A stretch of 64,000 nt of DNA from Arachnia propionica. Its GTDB lineage: Bacteria > Actinomycetota > Actinomycetes > Propionibacteriales > Propionibacteriaceae. The stretch is taken from the NCBI RefSeq assembly GCF_003859805.1, contig NZ_RQZG01000017.1, positions 18,530 through 82,529 of the forward strand, in the 5' to 3' direction. The notes under the pieces were generated by a model that was not told the origin of the DNA, did not search any database, and saw only the letters and a program-made list of their open reading frames with translations. Positions 49,342-57,306 of the stretch are shown here, piece by piece (within the stretch, counting starts at the first letter, position 1; every line of letters begins with the position of its first letter). A program made the position numbers and the translations under genes.

Positions 49342-49719
49342 ATGACCATGCAGAGGAAGACCACACAGTTCGCCGACGAGTACCTGCGGACGTGGACCGA
49401 GCCCGACCAGCAGCATCGCAACGCTCTCATCGAGCAGATCTGGGCGCCCGACGGCGTGATGTCGGTGTCCTCCCTCGGGATCACCATCACAGGGGTTGCC
49501 GACATCGCCGCCCACATCACTCGCGTCCACGACGACATGATCGCTGGCAAGGGACTGCGCTTCGTCTATGACCAGGAGGTCGCCTCAGGGGATGCGACCC
49601 TGCTTCGCTGGTCGATGCTCACCCCTCAGGGGGAGGTCGCCGGGCGCGGCGTCGATGTCGTGTTCCGCGATACCGACGGGAAGGTCACGGCCGTGCACAT
49701 GTTCATGGGCATCGACTGA
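49342..49719 (+). CDS. SnoaL-like (NTF2-fold) protein
   Basis: A 125-aa NTF2-like alpha+beta-barrel protein. The pattern FADEYLRTWTEPDQQHRNALIEQIWAPDG, then a hydrophobic beta-sheet (FVYDQEVASGDATLLRWSML; GVDVVFRDTDGKVTAVHMF), is characteristic of SnoaL-like or nuclear-transport-factor-2 proteins, many of which bind or isomerise small molecules. ATG 49342 follows GAGGAG. It ends 2 nt before the convergent glpD stop. Its ligand may be that of the divergent TetR regulator. Confidence 0.8.
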   Translation: MTMQRKTTQFADEYLRTWTEPDQQHRNALIEQIWAPDGVMSVSSLGITITGVADIAAHITRVHDDMIAGKGLRFVYDQEVASGDATLLRWSMLTPQGEVAGRGVDVVFRDTDGKVTAVHMFMGID

Positions 49720-49721
49720 GC

Positions 49722-51434
49722 TCAGCTGACGATGTCCGGCGCCTGCATCCGGGCCTCGGAGGCCGCCTGGTCGGTGCTCTGCTCCTCGGCGGCCAGCTCC
49801 GCTGTCACCCTCGCGAGGTAGTTCGACTTCTCGTGCTCGGTGCGGGCCTCGTCCCAGCCGAGGGCCTTCGCGGCGATCTCGGCCACCTCGTCGACGGCGG
49901 CCGCCCCCCGGTCGCGGGCCTCCGAGTTGAGCCTCACCCGCGCGATGAGGATGTCCTCCAGGTGGATCGCACCCTCCGTGGTGCAGGCACGGTGCACCTC
50001 GGCGCGCAGGAACTGGGGAGCTGCCTGCAGGGGCTTGCCGAGCGACGGGTCGTCGTCGATGAGGGCCAGCAGGTCGGTGATCTCCGAACCGTAGCGGTGC
50101 AGCAGGTGCTGCATCCGGTCGGCATCGTATCCGTACCGCCTCCCCAGGGCTGCGGCCCGGTTCTGGGCAGCGCCGTAACCGTCGGCCCCCAGCAGCGGCA
50201 GCGTCGCGGTGATCGACGGCCTGCCCTTGGCCTCGGCCTTGCCCAGGGCGAAGTCGACGGCATCCTCCGCCATGACCCGGTAGGTGGTGAGCTTGCCGCC
50301 CGCGATGGCGACCATACCGGGGACCACCTCGGTGACGGTGTGCTCGCGGGAGACCTTCGTCGACTTCGACTCGTCGAGGACCTTCGGCTGCAGCAGTGGC
50401 CTCAACCCCGCGTAGGTGCCGATGATGTCATCGCGGGTCAGCGGCTCGGCCAGCACCTCGTTGGCGTGGGCCAGCACGTAGTCGATGTCCTCGGCGGTCG
50501 GGACGGGATGGGTGAACTGCTCGTGCCAGGCGGTGTCGGTGGTGCCGATCACCCAGTAGTGCTGCCATGGGATGATGAACAGCACCGACTTCTCGGTGCG
50601 CAGGAACATGCCGGTGGTGGCCTTGAGACGCTCCCTGGGGATGACGATGTGGATGCCCTTGCTGGCCAGCACCTTCAGGCCACCGGTACCACCGGCCATG
50701 TCCTGGGTCTGCTCCGTCCACACCCCGGTGGCGTTGATGATGTGCTCGGCCTCGACGGTGAAGGTGGTCCCGGTCTCCAGGTCGCGGGCCCGGACCCCCG
50801 TCGCCCTGCCCTGGGGGTTCTTCAGGATCTCCTCCACCGTGACCCTGCTGGCGGCCAACGCACCGTCGCGGACCGCGGTGCGGATCAGGGTGATGACCAG
50901 GCGGGCATCATCGACGCGGGCGTCGTAGAACTCGATGGCACCGATGAGGGCATCGGGCTTGATCTCGGGGAAACGCCTCAGCGCCCCCTTCTTGCTCAGG
51001 TGCCGCTGGATCGGGACCGTGGCCCTGCCCTTCGACCCGATGCGGGCCAGGGCGTCGTACATGCCGACACCGACGGCGGAGTACGCACGTTCGATGACGG
51101 GAGTCTTCAGCGGCCAGAGGAAGGGCTGCGCCTCCACCAGGTGCGGGGCGATGGTGCTGAGCAGACGGCCACGCTCCCGCAGCGCCTCGGCGACGAGCTT
51201 GAAGTCCAGGTTGTAGAGGTAGCGGAGCCCTCCGTGGACGAGCCGGGAGGACCGCGACGAGGTGCCGGCGGCCCAGTCCTGGGCCTCGACGATGGCGGTG
51301 GTCAGCCCCCGGGAGGCCGCGTCCAGCGCGATGCCTGCACCGGTGACCCCACCCCCGATGACGAGCACATCGACCTTGTGGGTGGACATCGCGTGGATGG
51401 CTTCGGCTCGCTGCTGCTGGTTGAGTGTGGTCAT
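49722..51434 (-). CDS. glpD: aerobic glycerol-3-phosphate dehydrogenase
   Basis: An FAD-dependent, membrane-associated enzyme oxidising glycerol-3-phosphate to dihydroxyacetone phosphate and feeding electrons to quinones. The 570-aa product shows the FAD motif VLVIGGGVTGAGIALDAA (24-41), SSRSSRLVHGGLRYL (family signature), and a C-terminal DAO_C domain. The frame is open upstream to 51665, but MTTLNQQQRA at 51434 is the natural start. Downstream genes converge; the upstream gap contains palindromic TGCACGTTCGTGCA. Confidence 0.95.
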   Translation of the reverse strand: MTTLNQQQRAEAIHAMSTHKVDVLVIGGGVTGAGIALDAASRGLTTAIVEAQDWAAGTSSRSSRLVHGGLRYLYNLDFKLVAEALRERGRLLSTIAPHLVEAQPFLWPLKTPVIERAYSAVGVGMYDALARIGSKGRATVPIQRHLSKKGALRRFPEIKPDALIGAIEFYDARVDDARLVITLIRTAVRDGALAASRVTVEEILKNPQGRATGVRARDLETGTTFTVEAEHIINATGVWTEQTQDMAGGTGGLKVLASKGIHIVIPRERLKATTGMFLRTEKSVLFIIPWQHYWVIGTTDTAWHEQFTHPVPTAEDIDYVLAHANEVLAEPLTRDDIIGTYAGLRPLLQPKVLDESKSTKVSREHTVTEVVPGMVAIAGGKLTTYRVMAEDAVDFALGKAEAKGRPSITATLPLLGADGYGAAQNRAAALGRRYGYDADRMQHLLHRYGSEITDLLALIDDDPSLGKPLQAAPQFLRAEVHRACTTEGAIHLEDILIARVRLNSEARDRGAAAVDEVAEIAAKALGWDEARTEHEKSNYLARVTAELAAEEQSTDQAASEARMQAPDIVS

Positions 51435-51497
51435 CGCTGGACTCCTTCGCTCGCTTGGTCCAACCAAACACCAGGCAGGCGCGCACCTCAACCCCGT

Positions 51498-51511
51498 TGC
51501 ACGTTCGTGCA
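51498..51511. promoter_or_regulatory. candidate operator upstream of glpD
   Basis: TGCACGTTCGTGCA is a perfect palindrome 64 nt before the glpD ATG. A related TGCAAGTTCGTGC occurs at 51668. The TGTTCG-like core recalls GlpR-type DeoR operators, but this is only a resemblance. The gap 51435-51716 shows no gene. Confidence 0.35.
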
Positions 51512-51716
51512 GGCCCTGGGGGCGGGGGTGCCCCGGGGTGCATCCCCGCACATCCGGTCCACATCGACCAACGCTGCCCCGAGACCAGGCCCCGCCCCCC
51601 TCGTGAGCACGAACCGCCGTGCTGCTTGCCTGACACCCCCTGTGAGACGTTCCAAAGCCACGCAACCTGCAAGTTCGTGCTCAGCATCCCGGGACCCGCA
51701 CCCCTAGGCTGAGCTC

Positions 51717-52766
51717 ATGCAGCTCACCGGTTCGCATCGCCATGGCGTCTTTCCCGAGGCCCGTTGCCTGACCTACGTCCGTGACCTCGGTGATGTCATC
51801 GCCGTCGGGGTCCACCAGGGTGTCTTTCACCGGTCGTTCCAGCTGGGCGGGTCGGCCACGCTCCTGCTGTACCGACGCAGCGATCTCGAGCTGGTCTCCT
51901 GGCTCGGACTGCCTCATCCGGTGAACGATGTGGACGTCCGCGACTCGCTGGTGGTGGTCGGACATGGCGAGTACGACGGCGGGGCCTTCTTCGAGGGTGG
52001 GCTGGAGCTGTGGGAGCCTTCGACCGGAGAACAGCGGCACCTCATCACGGACAACCGGGAGGTGCTGTTCTGCCGTTTCAACGACGGGATGATCCGATTC
52101 ACGGTCTCCCCGGTCGATGACATCGACACCCGGGACGATCCCCATCGCACACTGACCAGCTACGAGCTCCCTCTCGATGCCGACGCAGTGGAGCTGGAGT
52201 CCCTGACCCCGGTGGGGGTCCACGAGGCCGTCCCCCATCTGCCGTACCGCGGTCCTCACTCCGGGATCGCCCTCCTGGAGGAGCTGGCCCGTGCCCACGG
52301 TGGTGAGTACCGCCCGGAGGGACAGCCCTGGGCGATGTCGTGGCGTGGTGAGGACCTGGTGGTGGCGACGGGGCGCGGGGAGGTGGTGCTGTGGCATCCC
52401 GACGGCAGCTGCACCCGGCACGTCGTCGGGATGCCCGCCATCGGGCTGGCCGAGGACGGAGACCATCTGCTGGTGGTCACCGAGCAGGTGCGCCGCTTCG
52501 ATGACCCCGCGGATCTGACACCTGCCCGGCTGATCCGGCTCGATCCGGCAACGGGGCACCAGGAGACCGTGGCCCGGGGCCATGCGACGGACTGGGAGGC
52601 CGCGGGACACGTGCAGCTGGGACGGGGTGTGGCCGGGCTGCCTGACGGGGTCCAGGAACACGACCTCATCCCGCTGGCTCCGGGGACACCCTTGTCAACC
52701 GCCTATCGCGACGGGGTGCTGGCCGTCGGCTGGACCGATGGCACGATCCTGCTGCTGCGCTGCTGA
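51717..52766 (+). CDS. hypothetical beta-propeller-like protein
   Basis: A 349-aa protein without a signal peptide and with no family I can name. Repeated strand pairs such as VIAVGVHQGV, VNDVDVRDSLVVVGHGEYDGG, LVVATGRGEVVLWHPDGS, LLVVTEQVRRFD and VLAVGWTDGTILLLRC suggest a WD40-like or other propeller. TAGGCT (51705-51710) lies 6 nt before the ATG, so the mRNA is probably leaderless. It is convergent with the PQQ-like lipoprotein gene. The function is unknown. Confidence 0.65.
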   Translation: MQLTGSHRHGVFPEARCLTYVRDLGDVIAVGVHQGVFHRSFQLGGSATLLLYRRSDLELVSWLGLPHPVNDVDVRDSLVVVGHGEYDGGAFFEGGLELWEPSTGEQRHLITDNREVLFCRFNDGMIRFTVSPVDDIDTRDDPHRTLTSYELPLDADAVELESLTPVGVHEAVPHLPYRGPHSGIALLEELARAHGGEYRPEGQPWAMSWRGEDLVVATGRGEVVLWHPDGSCTRHVVGMPAIGLAEDGDHLLVVTEQVRRFDDPADLTPARLIRLDPATGHQETVARGHATDWEAAGHVQLGRGVAGLPDGVQEHDLIPLAPGTPLSTAYRDGVLAVGWTDGTILLLRC

Positions 52767-52824
52767 CGGTGTCGGAGGACGCGACCCCCGAGCCCCTCAC
52801 CGACGCTGGAATCCGCTCCTTGCC

Positions 52825-52875
52825 CGAGCTGTGACGTGCCCCGGGACTGTCGACCCCGGAGCACACCACAGCTCG
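52825..52875. terminator. terminator between convergent propeller genes
   Basis: CGAGCTGTG (52825-52833) pairs with CACAGCTCG (52867-52875), with an inner GTGC/GCAC and CCGGG/CCCGG extension. It lies between two convergent stop codons. Confidence 0.6.
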
Positions 52876-52878
52876 TGC

Positions 52879-54264
52879 TCAGCCTGCCTGCAACAAGGTG
52901 ATGCGGTCGCCCTTGCGGGCCACCAGACGGCCCGCCAACATCTCGAACTGCTCATGCCCAGCGAGCACATCCGGCCACACGTCACCCGCCTCACCGGGCC
53001 GGACGACCGTCCAGGTCAACGCCTCGTAGTTGCCCGACGAGATGAGCAGGGTGCCGCCCGGGCCCCGTTCCGCCTCACGGAACTCGGTGAGCCCGTGGTC
53101 CACCAAGGTGACCTCCCCCGTCGCCGGATCCATGACCCCGGTCTTGACCCCGGGATGGGCCTGCACCATGACCAGCGGCCCGTCCTCAGGGGACGGGGTC
53201 TGGTCGATGAGCGGCTCCGACCACTCCTGTTCGGCCCACGTCCTGTCCCAGAGCGTCTGCCCCGTCCGCGGGTCCAGGGCGACGAGATCCATCTCGTCCC
53301 CCTGGGCGAAGAAGAGCAGGTGCTCACCCCAACCCAGTGGATACCCGGCCGGCACGTCGGTGCTCCACAGTTCCTTCCCGCCCTTGTCGAAGGCCTTGAG
53401 CGGGCCACCCTCCTCGAGCCCGACGAGGATCTCCCCCACCCAGGCCGAGCGAAGGAACATCCCGTCCTCGGCCACCGGTGTGCCGTCGGCGACGTGCAGA
53501 CTCATGTAGCAGGTGTAGCGATGGACCGGCCCCTCCCGCCCGTCGACGCAGAAGTCGACGAAGCCCTCGTGCTCGCGCACCCAGAACAACTCGGCGGCCT
53601 CCTCGCCCTGCTCGATGGTCCACTGCTTGGTGTCGAACTCCTTCGCCGAGGGGGAGCGGGTGATGGTGACCTTCCCGCTCTCCTCCTCGGAATAGGCCAT
53701 CTCGTAGATCGCTCCGGACTCGCCGACCGCCAGGTGGTGGCCGTTCTTCCCCTGGATCCGGGAGATCAGCGTACCGTCGGTGACGTCGTAGACCAGCAGC
53801 GAGGGCTCGGCCTCGGCCTCGTGGGCCCAGATCGCCACCTGACCCGGTGGCATCGTCGGACCCTCCTCCAGGAAGTCCGCAGCACCGAGGTCCTTCGTGA
53901 TGTCCACCGCCCACTGCTCGCTGCCGTCGGTCCAACTCAGCAGCCTCATCCGGGAGGTGTCGTCCGCGAGGTCTGGGAGCACCACGAGCCCCTCGGCGAC
54001 CCCCATCAGGATTCCCAGCGGAGCGGCCTCGGCCTCCCAGGCGGCACTGAGCTGCCCAGGAACCCCGCTGGGCGACGACGGTTGCCCCGGGCCGGTGGTC
54101 GCTGCCCCGGGGCTCGTCGGTGGTGCTGAACCAGAGGAATCAGAACTGCCACCCCAGCAGGAGGTCAGGATGAGCAGCGCGGCCACGAGCCCTGCCAGCA
54201 GGCGGGGTCGTGAACCACACCGGAGCGCATCGGCCCGTCTCGTCGTCTTCCTCGTGATGGTCAT
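52879..54264 (-). CDS. PQQ-like beta-propeller lipoprotein
   Basis: A 461-aa exported lipoprotein. The basic N-terminus is followed by LLAGLVAALLILTSC (lipobox LTSC, Cys 36) and a Ser/Pro/Gly-rich linker. The body has propeller repeats (LLSWTDGSEQWAVDI; LLVYDVTDGTLIS; LVALDPRTGQTLWDRTW) like PQQ or BamB-type propellers, without evidence of cofactor binding. Two cysteines (FVDFC, YTCYM) are internal. The cell-surface role is unknown. It is 22 nt downstream of the exonuclease gene and may share its transcript. Confidence 0.72.
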   Translation of the reverse strand: MTITRKTTRRADALRCGSRPRLLAGLVAALLILTSCWGGSSDSSGSAPPTSPGAATTGPGQPSSPSGVPGQLSAAWEAEAAPLGILMGVAEGLVVLPDLADDTSRMRLLSWTDGSEQWAVDITKDLGAADFLEEGPTMPPGQVAIWAHEAEAEPSLLVYDVTDGTLISRIQGKNGHHLAVGESGAIYEMAYSEEESGKVTITRSPSAKEFDTKQWTIEQGEEAAELFWVREHEGFVDFCVDGREGPVHRYTCYMSLHVADGTPVAEDGMFLRSAWVGEILVGLEEGGPLKAFDKGGKELWSTDVPAGYPLGWGEHLLFFAQGDEMDLVALDPRTGQTLWDRTWAEQEWSEPLIDQTPSPEDGPLVMVQAHPGVKTGVMDPATGEVTLVDHGLTEFREAERGPGGTLLISSGNYEALTWTVVRPGEAGDVWPDVLAGHEQFEMLAGRLVARKGDRITLLQAG

Positions 54265-54286
54265 GGTGGTTCCTCCTCACGTCGTG

Positions 54287-54949
54287 TCACACACTCAACA
54301 ACGGCCAGCCCGTCTCGGCACGGACCTGCCGGGCCTGCTGCACCCGGCCCTGGTCCGTCAGCCACTCGGCGTAGGAGACCTTCTGCTCCTCGTGCCAGCT
54401 GGCCTGCTGGGCGTTCGCCTCGGCAGGCCCGATGAGGTGTCCGGCCAGGATCCTCCCCAGCTGGGAGGCGGCCCGGGCATCGGCCAGCGCACCGTGGGCC
54501 TCCTCGGCCGAGAGGGCCACCCCGTGGTGCCGGGCCACGTCGACCAGTTGCCGTCGCCCCCTACGGTACCTGTCCACCTGTTTGTCGATGACGAAGGGGT
54601 CGATGACCACGCCCTCGACCTCGAAACCCGCCAGGCCGTGCCGCCGCAGCTCCCGGTCCAACAAGGTGCAGTCGTAGGGTGCGTTGAACACGCAGAGCAC
54701 CCCACCGTCGCGCCACACCCCGACGATGGCGTCACGGATCGCGACGAGCCCTTCCAGGTGGTCGATCCCTCGGGCAGTGGCCTCCTCGGTGGTGATGCCG
54801 TGGATGGCCGTGGCCTCCTCGGGAATGGGGGCCGTCGGCCGCAACAGCCACTCCTGCTCACCCACAGCAGCCGTGACGATCTCCGCCGTCCGCGGGTCCC
54901 TCCCACTGGTCTCGGTGTCGAATCCGACGAACCGGGCTTCACTCCACAT
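54287..54949 (-). CDS. DEDDh 3'-5' exonuclease (DnaQ-like)
   Basis: A 220-aa exonuclease. Exo I FVGFDTETSG (Asp 11, Glu 13), Exo II FNAPYDCTLLDREL, and Exo III HGALADARAASQLGRIL (His and Asp) form the DEDDh active site of the DnaQ/RNase T superfamily. It is probably an accessory DNA or RNA exonuclease rather than the replicative epsilon subunit. ATG 54949 is preferred because AAGGAGACAGG lies right before it; the frame extends upstream to 54970. Confidence 0.88.
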   Translation of the reverse strand: MWSEARFVGFDTETSGRDPRTAEIVTAAVGEQEWLLRPTAPIPEEATAIHGITTEEATARGIDHLEGLVAIRDAIVGVWRDGGVLCVFNAPYDCTLLDRELRRHGLAGFEVEGVVIDPFVIDKQVDRYRRGRRQLVDVARHHGVALSAEEAHGALADARAASQLGRILAGHLIGPAEANAQQASWHEEQKVSYAEWLTDQGRVQQARQVRAETGWPLLSV

Positions 54950-55052
54950 CCTGTCTCCTTCTCCTGCCACGACTCCACGCTAACGTGAGGGTCCGACACT
55001 TTGAGTCCGTTGCGCGACTCGCTCCACGGGAAGAGGGGCACGGGGTGCGGAC

Positions 55053-55200
55053 AACTCCCGCTGCGGCCATCCCCGCCCGGGTGAGGACATCGAGGACGCG
55101 GCCCGACGACGCATCCATGAGGAGCTCGGACTCCAGGTGGGCCCGATCACACCCCTGCTGCCGGACCTCCGGTACCGGGCGGTCGATGACCAGCCCGAGT
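55053..55200 (+). pseudogene. idi: isopentenyl-diphosphate isomerase fragment
   Basis: The plus strand encodes, without a start or end, NSRCGHPRPGED (with the catalytic Cys of type 1 IDI), then EDAARRRIHEELGLQVG and LPDLRYRAVDD. This matches the central Nudix part of IDI (E. coli NSVCGHP ... ELG ... PDFRYRA). Upstream, at about 55021-55052, degraded and frameshifted sequence (CTCCACGGGAAGAGG) may be the previous exposed part. The N-terminal ~60 and C-terminal ~80 residues are gone. It lies beside carotenoid genes, consistent with a decayed isoprenoid locus. Confidence 0.78.
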
Positions 55201-55530
55201 GGCATGCTGCTCCCCCAGCAGACGAGGTCCCGGACCAGCCGGGAGACCCGGTGGTCCACCACGGAGCGCTCCTGGGCGACCAGGACACCGCCGGCCCTGG
55301 CCCGGGTGAGCATGCCGGGGGATGCGTCGGCTCCCAGGATCCGGGCATTGGCCGGGGCAGCCAGCATGAGTGCGTGCGTCGAGGAGATCGACGGGGCGGG
55401 TGAGCGGGATGCTCCCCGGGAGCCGTGCTGCGGCTCGTCGCAGTTCACGGCGGTACCCGGGACTGAGTGCCACCATGAGGTCGTACCGGGCGGCGCCTCG
55501 ATCGAAGGCGGCGGTGGTCGGGGAGGTCAC
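55170..55530 (-). pseudogene. broken class I methyltransferase of the carotenoid locus
   Basis: It starts with GTG overlapping the crtYd-like stop (GTGA). One frame gives FDRGAARYDLMVALSPGYRRE and RPVDLLD; the reading then shifts, and another frame continues ARILGADASPGML (motif II region of UbiE-like methyltransferases), then VSRLVRDLVCWG, which resembles the C-terminal half. The glycine-rich SAM motif I (D-x-G-C-G-T-G) between them is deleted. Two or more deletions are therefore needed. Methyltransferases of this type often follow crtYd in actinobacteria. It runs into the idi fragment at about 55200. Confidence 0.7.
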
Positions 55531-55844
55531 GGGGCTGCTCCGGAGCGGCGACCGGCCCTGACCCAGACGAGGATGGTGAGGGTGACCATCGCCCCGCCGA
55601 ATCCGAAGTCCTCCACCGGGTTGCCCCAGGGGAACCGCAGACCGGCGTGGTGGTCGGGGGTGTGGCGGACGATGGGGGTGGAGAGTTTCGTCAGCCAGCC
55701 GTCGACGAGGACCTGGAGGAACACGACGATGGCGATGGCCAGCCAGTACTGGAGGGTCCGGAAGATGCCGGTGCGCAGCCACAGGAGTTCGAGCAGGGCG
55801 ACGGCGATCACCGCGATGACGGTGAGGAGGGTGTACTCAGGCAT
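55527..55844 (-). CDS. crtYd: lycopene cyclase domain protein, CrtYd-like subunit
   Basis: A 105-aa membrane protein with three helices (LLTVIAVIAVALLELLWL; YWLAIAIVVFLQVLVDGWL; FGGAMVTLTILVW). It carries VDGWLTKLSTPIV, GLRFPWGNPVEDFGFG, the motifs of CrtYd-type heterodimeric lycopene cyclases. It overlaps the crtYc-like gene by 8 nt. The upstream biosynthetic genes crtE, crtB and crtI are not in the window. Confidence 0.88.
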   Translation of the reverse strand: MPEYTLLTVIAVIAVALLELLWLRTGIFRTLQYWLAIAIVVFLQVLVDGWLTKLSTPIVRHTPDHHAGLRFPWGNPVEDFGFGGAMVTLTILVWVRAGRRSGAAP

Positions 55845-56166
55845 CGTCGTCTCCTCGGAGTCGTCGCAGGACGTGGCCGACTCCCTCGTAGGTCAGCAGC
55901 CCGCAGATCGGGATGACGAGGAAGAACACGAGTTCCTCCAGCGGCATGGGGCCGAGCATGATCCCGGTGGTGTGGGTGGGGCTGTGGTCCCAGTGGTTGC
56001 GGGCGATGCCGAGGAGATCCCAGGCGATGAACACGACGAGGGTGGGCAGCATGGCCAGGGCGAGCCGGAGCGGGCGGCGGTAGACCCGGGCCCTGAGGAT
56101 GAACTCCAGTGGCAGGGTGATGAGTACGCAGCCACCCATCAGGATCAGGTACTGGTAGGGATCCAC
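55837..56166 (-). CDS. crtYc: lycopene cyclase domain protein, CrtYc-like subunit
   Basis: A 109-aa membrane protein with helices YLILMGGCVLITLPLEFIL, LALAMLPTLVVFIAWDLLGI and LEELVFFLVIPICGLLTYE. The motifs PLEFILRARVYRRP, AWDLLGIARNHWDHSP and PLEELVFFLVIPIC are those of CrtYc subunits. It forms the cyclase with CrtYd in actinobacteria. Both frames look intact, but the loss of the neighbouring genes makes their function doubtful. Confidence 0.88.
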   Translation of the reverse strand: MDPYQYLILMGGCVLITLPLEFILRARVYRRPLRLALAMLPTLVVFIAWDLLGIARNHWDHSPTHTTGIMLGPMPLEELVFFLVIPICGLLTYEGVGHVLRRLRGDDDA

Positions 56167-56222
56167 ACGTCCTCCTCACGACCGGACGAGCAACGATCCG
56201 ACGGCGTCGTCGTCACGGTGTG

Positions 56223-56774
56223 TCACCCAGCTGACGACTCAGAGCGGAGTTCGTCCTGGATGTCGCGGATCGTCGCGGCAAGCGTCCCGGTGGCCAGGAG
56301 TCCCTTGCCCAACGGGCCGGACGGGTCCTCACCGAGCAGCGGGAGTCTCACCAGGGCGGCCCTGACCTGAGGGGTCATGTGGTCCAGTTGCCAACGCACC
56401 TCGTCGCGGCGGGCCCTTTCGGCGTCTGCCGCACCGAGCGACGCCGCTTTGGCGGCGTAGGCCGCGGCCCCGAGGGCATGGGCCGCCATGTGTGCGACGG
56501 CGGAGGCCTGCCCGGCGGCCCAGACCGCGGCCTTGGCGGCCGGTCCGGTGGCGGCAGCCGCCGCGCGACTGGCCTCGAAGCGTCGCCGGATGACCTCAGC
56601 CGCCCCGAGTTCACCCCGACCGAAGGCACGGGCCCGCTCGATGCCGTCGCGGGGGCGGGGGTCGTCGGGGATCTCGGTCTCGAACACGTGGAGCACCCTG
56701 TCGGCGCAGTCCGCAGCCCACGAGGCCACCAGCCGCCGTTGCGCCTCGGTGAGGGTCTGGGGAGATGCGGCCAT
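56223..56774 (-). CDS. Imm5-like putative immunity protein
   Basis: A 183-aa helical protein rich in alanine. RRLVASWAADCADRVLHVFE, PDDPRPRDGIERARAFGRGE and AAGQASAVAHMAAHALGAAAYAAKAA match the Imm5-like / putative immunity protein family found in polymorphic toxin systems. No toxin gene is nearby, so it may be an orphan with another role. ATG 56774 has GGAG 5 nt upstream; GTG 56789 would overlap the VOC stop. It follows the VOC gene. Confidence 0.65.
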   Translation of the reverse strand: MAASPQTLTEAQRRLVASWAADCADRVLHVFETEIPDDPRPRDGIERARAFGRGELGAAEVIRRRFEASRAAAAATGPAAKAAVWAAGQASAVAHMAAHALGAAAYAAKAASLGAADAERARRDEVRWQLDHMTPQVRAALVRLPLLGEDPSGPLGKGLLATGTLAATIRDIQDELRSESSAG

Positions 56775-56785
56775 CGATGCTCCGA

Positions 56786-57205
56786 TCACTGGGGTTGGGA
56801 GGGCGGGACGGGGATCACGACGATCTCCACCTCGAAGCCTTCGGTGTTCTCAAGGTACAGGGCTGTGCTGTCCGGGCCTCCGGCGTGGGGGTAACGGTCG
56901 GGAAACAGGTGCGTCCATCCCCGACGGGGCGCCTCGTCGCGGAGCCGATCGAGCAGGTCGCGTTCCGGGGTGGTCAGCGCCAGGTGGTTGACGCCCGCGT
57001 GCATCCGGTCGAGGGGCCCCGAGACGGCCGGGGACTGTTCCAGCACGAGGTACTCCCCCGTCGCCGCCCGCCAGATCATGCCGGAATCCCAGCCAGGCAC
57101 CGGGTCCGGCTCCCACCCGAGGGAGGTGAGGAGCCACTCGAACTGCGGGCGGCTGGCCTCAAGGTCGGTGGTCCACAACTCGATGTGATGGATCGCAGGC
57201 GCCAT
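56786..57205 (-). CDS. VOC (glyoxalase/bleomycin-resistance-like) family protein
   Basis: A 139-aa vicinal-oxygen-chelate protein. It has IHHIELWTTDLEASRPQFEWLL (first beta-alpha half with metal His), EYLVLEQSP, HAGVNHLALTTPERDLLDRL (second His) and TALYLENTEGFEVEIV (Glu ligand). Its substrate is not predictable. It is probably co-transcribed with the downstream immunity-like gene. Confidence 0.85.
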   Translation of the reverse strand: MAPAIHHIELWTTDLEASRPQFEWLLTSLGWEPDPVPGWDSGMIWRAATGEYLVLEQSPAVSGPLDRMHAGVNHLALTTPERDLLDRLRDEAPRRGWTHLFPDRYPHAGGPDSTALYLENTEGFEVEIVVIPVPPSQPQ

Positions 57206-57238
57206 GGGGCGATGCTACCGAGCAGCCTCTGAGTAGTC

Positions 57239-57297
57239 GCAAAACGGTATAGCAAGTCGGTGCAAAACGGTATAGTAACTGTCCGCAGAACGGTATA
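57239..57297 (+). repeat. three 23-bp direct repeats before the intact DUF4143 gene
   Basis: GC(A/A/A)AAACGGTATA-type units start at 57239, 57262 and 57285, an exact 23-bp period; the third reads GCAGAACGGTATA. The array ends 9 nt before the ATG at 57307. It may be an operator for an autoregulator or a promoter array. It parallels the 22-bp-spaced repeats before the truncated paralogue. Confidence 0.88.
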
Positions 57298-57306
57298 CTA
57301 GAGGAC

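Noticed and set aside
55137..55403. 88-codon plus-strand frame as a new gene
   Set aside because: Its first part is the idi core continuing from another register; the rest is antisense to the methyltransferase relic.
57239..57297. CRISPR array
   Set aside because: The 23-bp period leaves only ~10 nt between cores and there are just three units, directly at a promoter.
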